Source: a virus
Virus record (IMG/VR): IMGVR_UViG_3300044648_000093
Location: 1 to 22,727 of that record
Strand: one strand, 5' to 3'
Length of the DNA stretch: 22,727 bases
Below are positions 7,000 through 13,878 of the stretch, one piece after another. The notes beneath the pieces were generated by a model. That model did no database searches and had not been told where the DNA came from. It was given only the letters and a program-made list of their open reading frames with translations. Position 1 is the first letter of the stretch, and the number at the start of each line of letters is the position of its first letter. A program made the position numbers and the translations under genes.

Positions 7000-8390
7000 G
7001 CTATTGACGAAGTGGTGTAGACGTTCGTTCCCAATGTCTTATCCGTCACGGTGGTTCTGAGATCGTGCGTCCCATTGCCAGCCATGATGTTTGAATCAAT
7101 CAAGGCTTTGACAATGCTGCTGGCTCCCTCAAAATAAATCCCCCTTACGGCATTGTCCGTAGACATATTGCCTACCGCCGAAACGGTATCAATGGTGCCG
7201 CTTCCTGAAGTCGTAACCAGAATTCCACTATCTAGGTTGTTATAGGTTAGATTCCCCTGGATGAGAACATCCTCAGATTCCGTAGCGGAAGTCCCAGCGA
7301 CTACGTAGATCCCAACATCCTGCGTCCTAGACCCACCAGCCCGAGTGTCATAGGCAGTATTGCCTTGGACGGTGACACGCTTGCCAAACTCAACTTGAAT
7401 GCCTGCGCCAGTCCCGGAAGCATCAGCATCGTTGTTCCTGCATGTATTGCCCTGAATCGTCCACTGTCTCACGTTCACGGCATAAATCCCGCTGCCGTCA
7501 TTCAATTCGCAGAGGTTGCCGGTAATAGAGACATCACTAATCACATCAGTTCCAGCTACAGACGCATCAGCTTGAATGCCATGAAAGGTATTATTCTTAC
7601 AGATATTCTGAGCCACGACTCCACGCTGCGTAGTCACGCCACTCGCTGCCGCAGAGGATAGCGTAATGCCGCTCCCAGCATTGTTATCGCTGATATTTTT
7701 AGTCGCATCGAACCCCGTTCCAGATATGACGATGCCAGAGCCGCCAAGATCGTGAACATAATTCCCATAAATCAATGGGTCAGTTTCAGTCTCAACCGTA
7801 TTCACATTACCAGCCCAAATCCCTCGAGCGGTGCCACTGAGTGAGGCCACATGGTTCCTCACTATCCGATTGCGGGTTCCACCCCATGAGAAGATTCCCG
7901 CATTGAGACCACCCGAAGAGAGGCGGTTCCCTGACACTTCGCAATCCGTACATTGATAGAGGCCAATGGGATTGGAGGCGATACTGTTACCATCAATGAC
8001 CAAGCCACTGACCGTGCAGCCGGTGCATGAAGAGAGCCGTATGGATGTGGCCCCAGCCGTGGCCAACGTGGTAGACGAGACCGCCAACAGCTTCAGCTTC
8101 GCCGCTCCGTCACTGAACAGAATGACATTGGACTTGGACGCGAGCGAAAGGCCGGCCGCACCGATCCCGAAGATGTATCCTGGTGGAAAGTAGACAGCCC
8201 CTCCGTCTGACCCGATAGAGTCAATGGCCCTCTGAATGGCTCCGGTATCATCCGTCCTGCCGTTGCCAGCTGCGCCAGTGCTCATCACACTAATAGCCTT
8301 GTACCTGAGATACGAATACAACTCATCCAGGTAGTCCAGCATTTCATCAGCATCAGCAGTCCGTGGTGGTCGTGCAACAACTTCGCTCAT
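6996..8390 (-). CDS. Right-handed beta-helix tailspike (pectate-lyase fold)
   Basis: 464 aa, starting at ATG 8390 with an ATGA overlap with the gp10-like gene. A short helical leader (1-35, LDYLDELYSYLRYKAI) may fix it to the tail. Then comes the pectate_lyase_3 entry motif: GNGRTDDTGAIQRAID (42-57) and GGAVYFPPG (63-71). From about 90 to 440 there are many short coils with the N-x-x-x-x-N ladder pattern (ISDNNAGSGI, ICKNNTFHGI, TCRNNDADASG) typical of a parallel beta-helix. Trimeric spikes of this fold bind and often cut surface polysaccharide; active-site residues cannot be assigned by eye. No signal peptide is present, unlike the other beta-helix protein in the window. Following the gp10-like hub suits a receptor-binding spike, although P22 puts its spike at the end of the operon. 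Confidence 0.8.
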   Translation of the reverse strand: MSEVVARPPRTADADEMLDYLDELYSYLRYKAISVMSTGAAGNGRTDDTGAIQRAIDSIGSDGGAVYFPPGYIFGIGAAGLSLASKSNVILFSDGAAKLKLLAVSSTTLATAGATSIRLSSCTGCTVSGLVIDGNSIASNPIGLYQCTDCEVSGNRLSSGGLNAGIFSWGGTRNRIVRNHVASLSGTARGIWAGNVNTVETETDPLIYGNYVHDLGGSGIVISGTGFDATKNISDNNAGSGITLSSAAASGVTTQRGVVAQNICKNNTFHGIQADASVAGTDVISDVSITGNLCELNDGSGIYAVNVRQWTIQGNTCRNNDADASGTGAGIQVEFGKRVTVQGNTAYDTRAGGSRTQDVGIYVVAGTSATESEDVLIQGNLTYNNLDSGILVTTSGSGTIDTVSAVGNMSTDNAVRGIYFEGASSIVKALIDSNIMAGNGTHDLRTTVTDKTLGTNVYTTSSIA

Positions 8391-9817
8391 TCCACGTTCT
8401 CCTGAGCATCCACCAACACAAACTCGCAGGCGTCTGTATGGCAGATTTCATACTGCCGAAACTTGTAGGCACCGAGCTTATGAGTACGGGCTTCTAGGTA
8501 GTGGTCTCCGACTTGGCCCAACCGCAACTGCCGTTCATTGCTCCAGGCTCCGTTATGGTTCCTCCAGCGAAGCGTAATCACAGGGTCCGACACATCGCTA
8601 TTGCCCTGTCCCCGCTTGAATCGAAAGACAATCTCAGAGGATGTCTTCTCATTGTAGGTGCCATGACTGATGAAGCCGGTACGCCGTAGCGTTCTGATTG
8701 GATCGCCGTCATCGGTGTAGCAATCATTTTTGATCTTATAAATACGGCCGTCCTGCCTGTCGCCAACTAGGTGGAAGTTCCATCCCTTGGCGTAACAATA
8801 GGAATGGCCCCTAAAGGCTTCATACTGAGCCGTCGCCGTATTCCAATAGCCCCATTGCGACCAGCCGCCAGTCTGATAGTTATAGGCGAGTGTGGTCTTA
8901 CCATTGGGGAAACTCGTTACGTAGAGCGGGAAACCTGCCACTTCAATGTTGTCGCTAATGGCATCCGAGACGATATCGAACGTCTGGATGAGTTTGTGAT
9001 AGGGGAAGCTAATGTGTGTAGGGGTACGGGATTCCAGCTTCACGAATCGCCGCTTGTTGTCCAACCACATCCAGTGGTTCCCAACCTGCCTGAATGTCTG
9101 CACGGCTGAACAGCCGGTAGGAATCAGGCCGTTGACCCGCCGCACAAATGGGGTCACGCCGTCGTTGTACCAAATCTCAACTGATTCCTCTCCGACAAGC
9201 ATGAGTTCTGACCAGCCCTCGTAGATCCCAAGCAAGGAATCCGGCCTGCCGGCCTTGCGAAATGTGTCAGTGGAGGTCCATGAGGTCATATCATTCGGGT
9301 CGGTGAACTGGGCATCTCTCCCGCCCGAAGTCGCAATCAAGTAGCCGTCTAGGGTCGCAAGGTGCGTGACCGTCGTAGGGGCTTGGGCATCAGCCATGAC
9401 TATCGTGCTATTATCGGTAAGCGGCGTGATGTCCGTTTGCATAATAAGCGTTCCATGCGCCCAGTATAGATTGCTTCTGTCCGTCGCAAACGAAGTCCTG
9501 TTAATCGTTGGAGTCTCACCGAGTTGTGATGTGTCAGTCATTGTGCCATCACGGTCAACTTTATAGAGAGTCCCATCGCGGTTCACAGCAAGAACAATGT
9601 TATTGACCTCATCCCAATAGAGCCCGATGATGGCTGGTAAGATGGCGGCTAATCCGTCTATGCCGTAGTTAGCAAATTCCTCCAGCCCTGGCCGCTTCAC
9701 CGTATGGCCTAGCTCATTTACATAGCCGTCAATGAGGGCAGCAGACACGCCGTCTAGCTCCACTTCATCCACGTTCGCGTAGGGGTCTCCCGTTAATGGG
9801 AGTTCTTTCCAGGCCAT
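8387..9817 (-). CDS. P22 gp10-like packaged DNA stabilization protein (tail hub)
   Basis: 476 aa, close to the length of P22 gp10 (about 470). It starts at ATG 9817, one base inside the stop of the gp4-like gene (TAATG). The order of motifs fits the family: N-terminal MAWKELPLTGDPYANVDE, a GYVNELGHTVKRPGLEEFA segment (about 31-49), a beta-propeller-like middle with repeated G-x-L-Y/D-R/G-x-L units (DGTLYKVDRDG, LYWAHGTLIM, LATLDGYLIATSGG), an EESVEIWYNDG strand, and a C-terminal domain with TLRWRNHNGAWSNERQLRLG. In P22, gp10 hexamers bind under gp4, close the portal channel and carry the spikes. The gene lies directly after the gp4-like gene, as in P22. Confidence 0.85.
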   Translation of the reverse strand: MAWKELPLTGDPYANVDEVELDGVSAALIDGYVNELGHTVKRPGLEEFANYGIDGLAAILPAIIGLYWDEVNNIVLAVNRDGTLYKVDRDGTMTDTSQLGETPTINRTSFATDRSNLYWAHGTLIMQTDITPLTDNSTIVMADAQAPTTVTHLATLDGYLIATSGGRDAQFTDPNDMTSWTSTDTFRKAGRPDSLLGIYEGWSELMLVGEESVEIWYNDGVTPFVRRVNGLIPTGCSAVQTFRQVGNHWMWLDNKRRFVKLESRTPTHISFPYHKLIQTFDIVSDAISDNIEVAGFPLYVTSFPNGKTTLAYNYQTGGWSQWGYWNTATAQYEAFRGHSYCYAKGWNFHLVGDRQDGRIYKIKNDCYTDDGDPIRTLRRTGFISHGTYNEKTSSEIVFRFKRGQGNSDVSDPVITLRWRNHNGAWSNERQLRLGQVGDHYLEARTHKLGAYKFRQYEICHTDACEFVLVDAQENVE

Positions 9818-10674
9818 TAGAAGTAAAGCACCTTGTTATGAATGCTGGTCGTCTGTGCCTGCACTGATCTGAAGACCTTTTCGTGCGACTCGTTTCTGAG
9901 GCTGCGAAGCAAGTTCACCCGCTCGATAGGGGTGTTATGCCCCGGCGCTAATTCAATGGCGAGTTGCTTCTGAAGGAACAGGGACCAGCCTTGCGGCATG
10001 TCTGGGTTATCGGCCGCAGCATCGAAGTCATAGAGGGGCCGCTTCAACTGAAGGCGTACTAACTCAGGTGCCACGTAGCTGGTGCCAGAAGCCCACGCCA
10101 CCGCTCCAGATCCACCGGACTCCCAATAGAGGAGATAGTTGGCTCCAGTAATCGGCCTGTTCTCAGAGGCTCCCGTATGCGCCCGTATACACTTCCAGGC
10201 TGCTGCATCGGTTCCAGTCACCACAGACTGAGTATTGACACTCGAGAGCATCGGCACCACATACAGCGACTTGCTAGAAACCGTGGTGTTCTCCGTCAGG
10301 TAGACATAGCGAGGATCGCCAGTCTCCGTCTTGTTCTCCAGCATTTCATACTGCTCAGTGGTGAGCACATCCAGCGGTTCATCATTGCCCGAGGTGTTCC
10401 GGTAACTGGCACTCACAATGCTCAAGGCGCTACTGGAGAGCCCGTTACTGGTGGTATAGACGAAGGTGTTAGCCACTAAGGTAATGCTGCTCAGGCTGAT
10501 GGCCCACAGGTGTTTGCCGGCCAAATCGTGCTCACGGATGATGAGGTTCAGCTTCTTAATCCCTGTGTTCAGCAAGTCAGCTGAGAGCGTTTCCCCTTCG
10601 GCCAATACGCCTAGATCCTTATAGGCTAGGTCAATCAGCTCGTTTCGACTGACGTTGAAGTTATTAGTAGGCAT
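9817..10674 (-). CDS. P22 gp4-like tail accessory factor with an inserted domain
   Basis: 285 aa, starting at ATG 10674 with a TAATG overlap. The outer parts match the P22 gp4 type: SRNELIDLAYKDLGVLAEGE (about 9-28), LNLIIREHDLAGKHLWA (about 42-58), and a C-terminal DMPQGWSLFLQKQLAIELAP segment. In P22, gp4 forms a dodecameric ring beneath the portal and begins tail assembly. P22 gp4 is 166 aa; the excess is largely explained by residues about 95-205. Within these, 158-201 (WKCIRAHTGASENRPITGAN, LYWESG, AWASGTSYVAP) look like the small carbohydrate-binding repeat seen in several phage tail proteins. The gp4-gp10 gene pair supports the call strongly. Confidence 0.8.
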   Translation of the reverse strand: MPTNNFNVSRNELIDLAYKDLGVLAEGETLSADLLNTGIKKLNLIIREHDLAGKHLWAISLSSITLVANTFVYTTSNGLSSSALSIVSASYRNTSGNDEPLDVLTTEQYEMLENKTETGDPRYVYLTENTTVSSKSLYVVPMLSSVNTQSVVTGTDAAAWKCIRAHTGASENRPITGANYLLYWESGGSGAVAWASGTSYVAPELVRLQLKRPLYDFDAAADNPDMPQGWSLFLQKQLAIELAPGHNTPIERVNLLRSLRNESHEKVFRSVQAQTTSIHNKVLYF

Positions 10675-11099
10675 TAGAGACTCGCGACCTTCGCTTTACA
10701 GGCTGCAATGGCGCTCTCAATACCAGCGAGTTTGGAAGACCGCTTCTTCAGTTCCTCATCAGCTTCACGAATCGCCGAATTCTTTGCTGCGGCAAGTTCG
10801 GCAATGGCGTTCAGTTTGTCCCGGCTAATCGCCACTAATTCACCGCGTAGCTTCTCGCATTCTTGCTTCAATTCCCGCATCGGTTGCACATCCTTCTCAA
10901 GCTGTGCTAATTCCTCGTCGCAGGCTTTCCTGGCAAGTGCAATCTTCTCCTTGCAGCCCATCTCCACCAAGACCAACTGTTCATTAAGTTCCTTGATGGC
11001 CGATTCCTTGGCCTTCTGCTCAGAACGAAGGCGCTCAACCGTCTTGCTCATCTGCTCTACGACAATGTTCAGGCCCTTAAATTCGTCTACAGTCGCCAT
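10674..11099 (-). CDS. Coiled-coil protein of unknown function
   Basis: 141 aa, starting at ATG 11099-11097 after GGGGGA. Almost the whole chain (about 10-135) is predicted by eye to be one long coiled coil, rich in K, E, A and L with heptad-like spacing (VEQMSKTVERLRSEQKAKES, LNEQLVLVEM, CEKLRGELVAISRDKLNAIA). Three cysteines lie in or between heptads. There is no membrane span or signal peptide. Its place just before the gp4-like gene suggests a virion or assembly role, for instance a tail needle, chaperone or internal protein. P22 gp26 needle motifs were not seen at the N terminus, so I do not assign it. The opposite strand is open over the same bases but would give a serine-rich product and was discarded. 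Confidence 0.7.
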   Translation of the reverse strand: MATVDEFKGLNIVVEQMSKTVERLRSEQKAKESAIKELNEQLVLVEMGCKEKIALARKACDEELAQLEKDVQPMRELKQECEKLRGELVAISRDKLNAIAELAAAKNSAIREADEELKKRSSKLAGIESAIAACKAKVASL

Positions 11100-11108
11100 A
11101 CGTCCCCC

Positions 11109-11393
11109 TTAAAATCTCTTCGGTCTGGTTGCAATGGATAGATAGAGTGTTCCGCTTCCAAGTGTCTGAAGCGTCACGCCTGTCACTTCACGCCATACTG
11201 GAACATCCTCACTATAGTTGGCTCCTGTTGCTACGAACGCCACAATGGTTTTCCCGGCACCGTCTCTCACTTCGCAGGTATGTCCCGCCGTCGTCCCGCC
11301 TACCCATCGCGCCCGTTCAATACGGACATTCTCTGAACTTAGCGCCCCAGTCGTATCGAGCTTCCAGGGATTCATGGTCAGATCATTAGCCAT
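11109..11393 (-). CDS. Small beta-rich phage protein, unknown function
   Basis: 94 aa, starting at ATG 11393 with a one-base overlap with the SWGD-repeat gene (TAATG). The product begins MANDLTMNPWKLDTTGALSS and continues as alternating beta strands (VRIERARWVGG, HTCEVRDGAGKTIVAFVATG, VTGVTLQTLGSGTLYLSIA), suggesting one small beta-sandwich or barrel. No signal peptide, membrane span or catalytic pattern is present. Compact beta proteins of this type occur among phage virion accessories. The family is not named here. The tight coupling on both sides places it firmly in the late operon. Confidence 0.65.
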   Translation of the reverse strand: MANDLTMNPWKLDTTGALSSENVRIERARWVGGTTAGHTCEVRDGAGKTIVAFVATGANYSEDVPVWREVTGVTLQTLGSGTLYLSIATRPKRF

Positions 11394-11536
11394 TACGCTT
11401 CATACTCCTGTACCCAATCGTCAGAGCCATCTTCCTCGTTGCCGTGAATAATGCGAATGACTATCCCGCCTCCCTCATCGGCACCCCATGAGTCCCCCCA
11501 ACTATCGCCCCAACTGTCGCCCCAACTACTCGCCAT
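11393..11536 (-). CDS. 47-aa protein with four SWGD-type repeats
   Basis: This short frame starts at ATG 11536-11534, immediately after the stop of 11537-11953 (TAAATG), and ends in TAA overlapping the next start by one base. It fills the otherwise empty space between two genes exactly, which is the main support. Residues 4-19 are four tandem units, S-W-G-D three times and then S-W-G-A. They are followed by DEGGGIVIRIIHGNEEDGSD and DWVQEYEA. The product is very acidic. Similar GDSWG-repeat leaders exist in small phage proteins as far as I recall, but no function is known to me. A virion attachment or assembly peptide is possible. Confidence 0.6.
   Translation of the reverse strand: MASSWGDSWGDSWGDSWGADEGGGIVIRIIHGNEEDGSDDWVQEYEA
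11480..11527 (-). repeat. Four-copy 12-bp tandem repeat inside a coding region
   Basis: Read on the minus strand, AGTTGGGGCGAC (11527-11516) is followed by AGTTGGGGCGAT, AGTTGGGGGGAC and a diverged TCATGGGGTGCC ending at 11480. The units encode the S-W-G-D/A repeats. The unit is a multiple of three, so copy number could change without breaking the frame. Confidence 0.8.
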
Positions 11537-11953
11537 TTATGGCCCCCACTCCGTACCAGCTTGTCCGTTACCAGTCACAAGCACATCGTTGACGTATTGG
11601 ATATTGGCATCCACGATTTCCACGCGAATGCTCCACAACACCGTAATCGTGCCGGCCAAGGCGTCTAAAGTGGCATCCCAGCCATGCATGACCATGAACT
11701 GGGGGGAGATCCACAACGGGGAGGCTTGTGCGCCCGATAGAACCCACTCCTGAGCTAACCGTTGCGTATCCCCTGAGCGGCATTTCTCATAGAGCCGAAT
11801 TTGGAGAATGTCTCCCGCCACCATGTCGCTCACATCCAACACAATTTGAATGTTGCCATCCGTGGTATCAGCGTCAGGGCCAGCGGTATCCGTGGTCATC
11901 GACCATTCAGTTGTGCTGACGGCTTCCGTACCTGTGAAGAGTTCAGTAATCAT
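11537..11953 (-). CDS. Probable virion protein, beta-rich, unknown function
   Basis: 138 aa, starting at ATG 11953-11951, seven bases after the preceding stop. The sequence runs MITELFTGTEAVSTTEWSMT, TDTAGPDADTTDG, IQIVLDVSDMVAGDILQIRL, YEKCRSGDTQRLAQEWVLSG, and closes with strands such as LAGTITVLWSIRVE. The EWSMTTDTAGPDADTTDG opening and DVSDMVAGDILQIRLYEK strand recur, as I recall, in phage hypothetical proteins from tail regions, but I cannot name a family. No export signal is present. Its neighbours are similar beta-rich small genes, so a minor structural role is likely. Confidence 0.65.
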   Translation of the reverse strand: MITELFTGTEAVSTTEWSMTTDTAGPDADTTDGNIQIVLDVSDMVAGDILQIRLYEKCRSGDTQRLAQEWVLSGAQASPLWISPQFMVMHGWDATLDALAGTITVLWSIRVEIVDANIQYVNDVLVTGNGQAGTEWGP

Positions 11954-11959
11954 AATTAC

Positions 11960-12778
11960 CTAATAAAAGCAATAGAACGCTACATCCTGGGCCTGCGCGG
12001 TGCCGCTGCACTCGGCTCTGACCTGGAGTTGTGTCCCTGTGGGAATACTGACCAGGAACGGGCCTGTGGGGACAGGGCCTAACTGCTGTTCGCCAGTCGT
12101 CGTCGCGGCCCACCATTCGCAGACGGTTGTCCCGCCTATCACCAGTTCCCAATGGTATTGCAGGCCGTTCATCGTTGTGTTGGCGAGCGTCCCACCCAGC
12201 CCCAACATCACCGCGCTATACGGGCGTGTGGTTGTCACCCCAATGTCCGCGGCGGTGGATTCAGCCCCGCTGTCCCCCGGTGTGTGGCTGGTCCCTTGGG
12301 ACGCGGCAATGTTGGTCCCGTAGGCATCGCAGCCGCTAAACAGAGGGCTAGGAAATGCGCTCGCGCCTTCATTGGTGAATATCCCGAGAAAGAGCGTATC
12401 CACCGTAATCAGGGCTTGAATGCGGGCAGAGATCAGCGTGCCTTTGGGAATAAAAATAGGGAAATAGGTGCTGATTGGGGCGACGTTCGTTTGCGGTCTC
12501 CATCCGCACAGCCACTCTGGGATGATAATGTTTTCCTGACTCGGGCCAATCGCCACATCCACCAGCATGTCGGTCTGCGTTGCTGCCGCAGATGTTCCCG
12601 AGGGGGTCAACCAGAATCCATACGCATCATAGGTGGTCGTCAAGAGCGTGGCCCAGTTCCCCTTGCTGTGCGGGGTGGCGTGTGCGGCAAAGCTCGGCAC
12701 CCAATTTGAACTCGGTGTGGCCACTAGATTGCTCTGCCTAATGGCGTGCTGAACATTACTGTTTAACGCTAACGTCAT
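11960..12778 (-). CDS. Beta-rich structural protein, unknown function
   Basis: 272 aa, starting at ATG 12778 with a one-base TGATG overlap. The chain is rich in T, S, A and aromatic residues, with repeated beta-strand patterns such as NWATLLTTTYDAYGFWLT, ENIIIPEWLCGW and STYFPIFIPKGTLISARIQA, ending in a strand pair (VSIPTGTQLQVRAECSGTAQ, VAFYCFY). This resembles a two-lobed jelly-roll typical of virion decoration or receptor-binding proteins; the assignment is by general appearance. There is no signal peptide. It belongs with its neighbours at 11537-11953 and 13045-13494 in a run of small virion-type beta proteins. Confidence 0.65.
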   Translation of the reverse strand: MTLALNSNVQHAIRQSNLVATPSSNWVPSFAAHATPHSKGNWATLLTTTYDAYGFWLTPSGTSAAATQTDMLVDVAIGPSQENIIIPEWLCGWRPQTNVAPISTYFPIFIPKGTLISARIQALITVDTLFLGIFTNEGASAFPSPLFSGCDAYGTNIAASQGTSHTPGDSGAESTAADIGVTTTRPYSAVMLGLGGTLANTTMNGLQYHWELVIGGTTVCEWWAATTTGEQQLGPVPTGPFLVSIPTGTQLQVRAECSGTAQAQDVAFYCFY

Positions 12779-13044
12779 CAGATCACGGCCTTCTGGCGTT
12801 CCCTGTTCAGTAAATGATAGATCGGCTTCTCATACTCCAATTGCAACTCCTTGGGAAAATCAGCTGGCCAGAATATGCTGGTGATCTTCCGTGTGTGATA
12901 GCCCTGTGGCGTCCGCGCTTCAGTGAACGTCACTAACACCACACCGTTGCGTACCGGCCCTGGGTCCACCCACTGAATCGGCAGTTGCAGCAATGGCGGT
13001 GCTGCATGCTTCTGAACGGCTGTGCGAATCAGGGTACTAGTCAA
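12778..13044 (-). CDS. Hypothetical protein with a TTG start
   Basis: 88 aa. The frame has no ATG near its start; the best start is TTG at 13044-13042, directly after the stop of the upstream gene, with GGGAGG five bases before it. The product (MTSTLIRTAVQKHAAPPLLQ onward) contains QWVDPGPVRNGVVLVTFTE, a Y-H-T-R-K segment and a C-terminal charged helix (KELQLEYEKPIYHLLNRERQ). It is neither secreted nor membrane-bound. I recognise no family. The one-base overlap with the next gene supports translation. Confidence 0.6.
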   Translation of the reverse strand: MTSTLIRTAVQKHAAPPLLQLPIQWVDPGPVRNGVVLVTFTEARTPQGYHTRKITSIFWPADFPKELQLEYEKPIYHLLNRERQKAVI

Positions 13045-13494
13045 CTAGGCCTCCCAGACTTCAAAAATGAGCGCCCCAAATGCATTGTTGGCCGTCCCAT
13101 CATTCGGCCCACCGTACTTAATCAATGAATTGGCCACAAAGGTCTCAATCCCCCATGCGGCATCCCAGGTCAGTTGCGCTGCTGGTGTGAGCCCTGGCAC
13201 CACAAAGCTCGCTTCCTGAAAGGCCATCGCCGTCGCCACTGCTGTATTCCTGAGTCCACCATTAGGACACGCACGCCCCTTCACCGTGGCCCCTTCAAGC
13301 ACACCGAGCAAAATGGAGGAGAATGTGGTTGCCCCATGCACGACACACCCGATACGCACCAGGACCATTCCAGAGACCGGCACAGTAAACGTGATTCTGG
13401 CGTTGGTCGTGTCGAAGGCTGCAAGGGCAGATGTAGCGGTGCCCTTCGTCACGGCTATAGCAGGGTCGTAATGTATCGCGCCGAGACAGGCCAT
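13045..13494 (-). CDS. Beta-sandwich virion-type protein, TNF/C1q-like appearance
   Basis: 149 aa, starting at ATG 13494 with GGGAGA six bases upstream. After a short leader (MACLGAIHYDPAIAVTKGTA), strands alternate in a jelly-roll pattern: ARITFTVPVSGMVLVRIGCV, HGATTFSSILLGVLEGATVK, AQLTWDAAWGIETFVA and a conserved-looking closing LIKYGGPNDGTANNAFGALI FEVWE section. The I-T-F-T-V-P-x-S-G-x-V-L-V-R opening is typical of TNF/C1q-like or collagen-tail-type phage domains; this is an impression, not a family match. It lacks a signal peptide, in contrast to the gene just upstream at 13507-13878. A trimeric surface or fibre role is possible. Confidence 0.65.
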   Translation of the reverse strand: MACLGAIHYDPAIAVTKGTATSALAAFDTTNARITFTVPVSGMVLVRIGCVVHGATTFSSILLGVLEGATVKGRACPNGGLRNTAVATAMAFQEASFVVPGLTPAAQLTWDAAWGIETFVANSLIKYGGPNDGTANNAFGALIFEVWEA

Positions 13495-13506
13495 AATAAT
13501 TCTCCC

Positions 13507-13878
13507 TTAGTGCTTACACGTAATGATACGTTTGAGGCCACGGCCAGTTGTTGACATGGAGGTGCAATTCAGTCCGATTATCTCGAGCCGATCCGCGTCC
13601 AAGGCTTTCACCGAGAGATTGTCTGAACCCACCACGTCAGCGAAATACCGCGCTTCGTTGGAGTAGTGATCTGTCCCTGGAACCCTTAGTCTGTAATAGC
13701 CAAACTGTGTCAGTGGCAGACTGGACGGATACGCGGGAATCGTCTTGAGCACGATCCACGGTTCATTCACCGTCACGCGAAACTCGACATCCAACAGACC
13801 ATCAGCCGTGTTGTCCCACTCCAAGTTCGCTGCATGGGCTGAGGCTGCGAAGAGGAACCAAAATAGTAGTGCGAGCAT
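13507..13878 (-). CDS. Small secreted protein with possible fibronectin-III-like fold
   Basis: 123 aa, starting at ATG 13878 with a TAATG overlap with the large beta-helix gene. Residues 1-16 are a Sec-type signal peptide: a hydrophobic run LALLFWFLFA and an A14-H-A16 cleavage box. It lacks a basic n-region, which weakens the prediction a little. The mature chain (ANLEWDNTADGLLDVEFRVT) and the later GYYRLRVPGTDHYSNEARYF strand pair resemble an FN3-type beta-sandwich. It has two cysteines near the C terminus (about 104 and 121). It is the last of four adjacent signal-peptide genes. Its role is unknown; a periplasmic or surface location is inferred from the signal alone. Confidence 0.65.
   Translation of the reverse strand: MLALLFWFLFAASAHAANLEWDNTADGLLDVEFRVTVNEPWIVLKTIPAYPSSLPLTQFGYYRLRVPGTDHYSNEARYFADVVGSDNLSVKALDADRLEIIGLNCTSMSTTGRGLKRIITCKH

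Noticed and set aside
10708-11112. 134-aa plus-strand frame opposite the coiled-coil gene.
   Set aside because: Ser/Ala/Phe-rich product typical of the complement of a K/E/A-rich coiled coil; no ribosome binding site support.
12152-12709. 185-aa plus-strand frame inside the 272-aa structural gene.
   Set aside because: Antisense to a coupled gene; its Arg/Gly/Cys-rich composition is typical of shadow translation.
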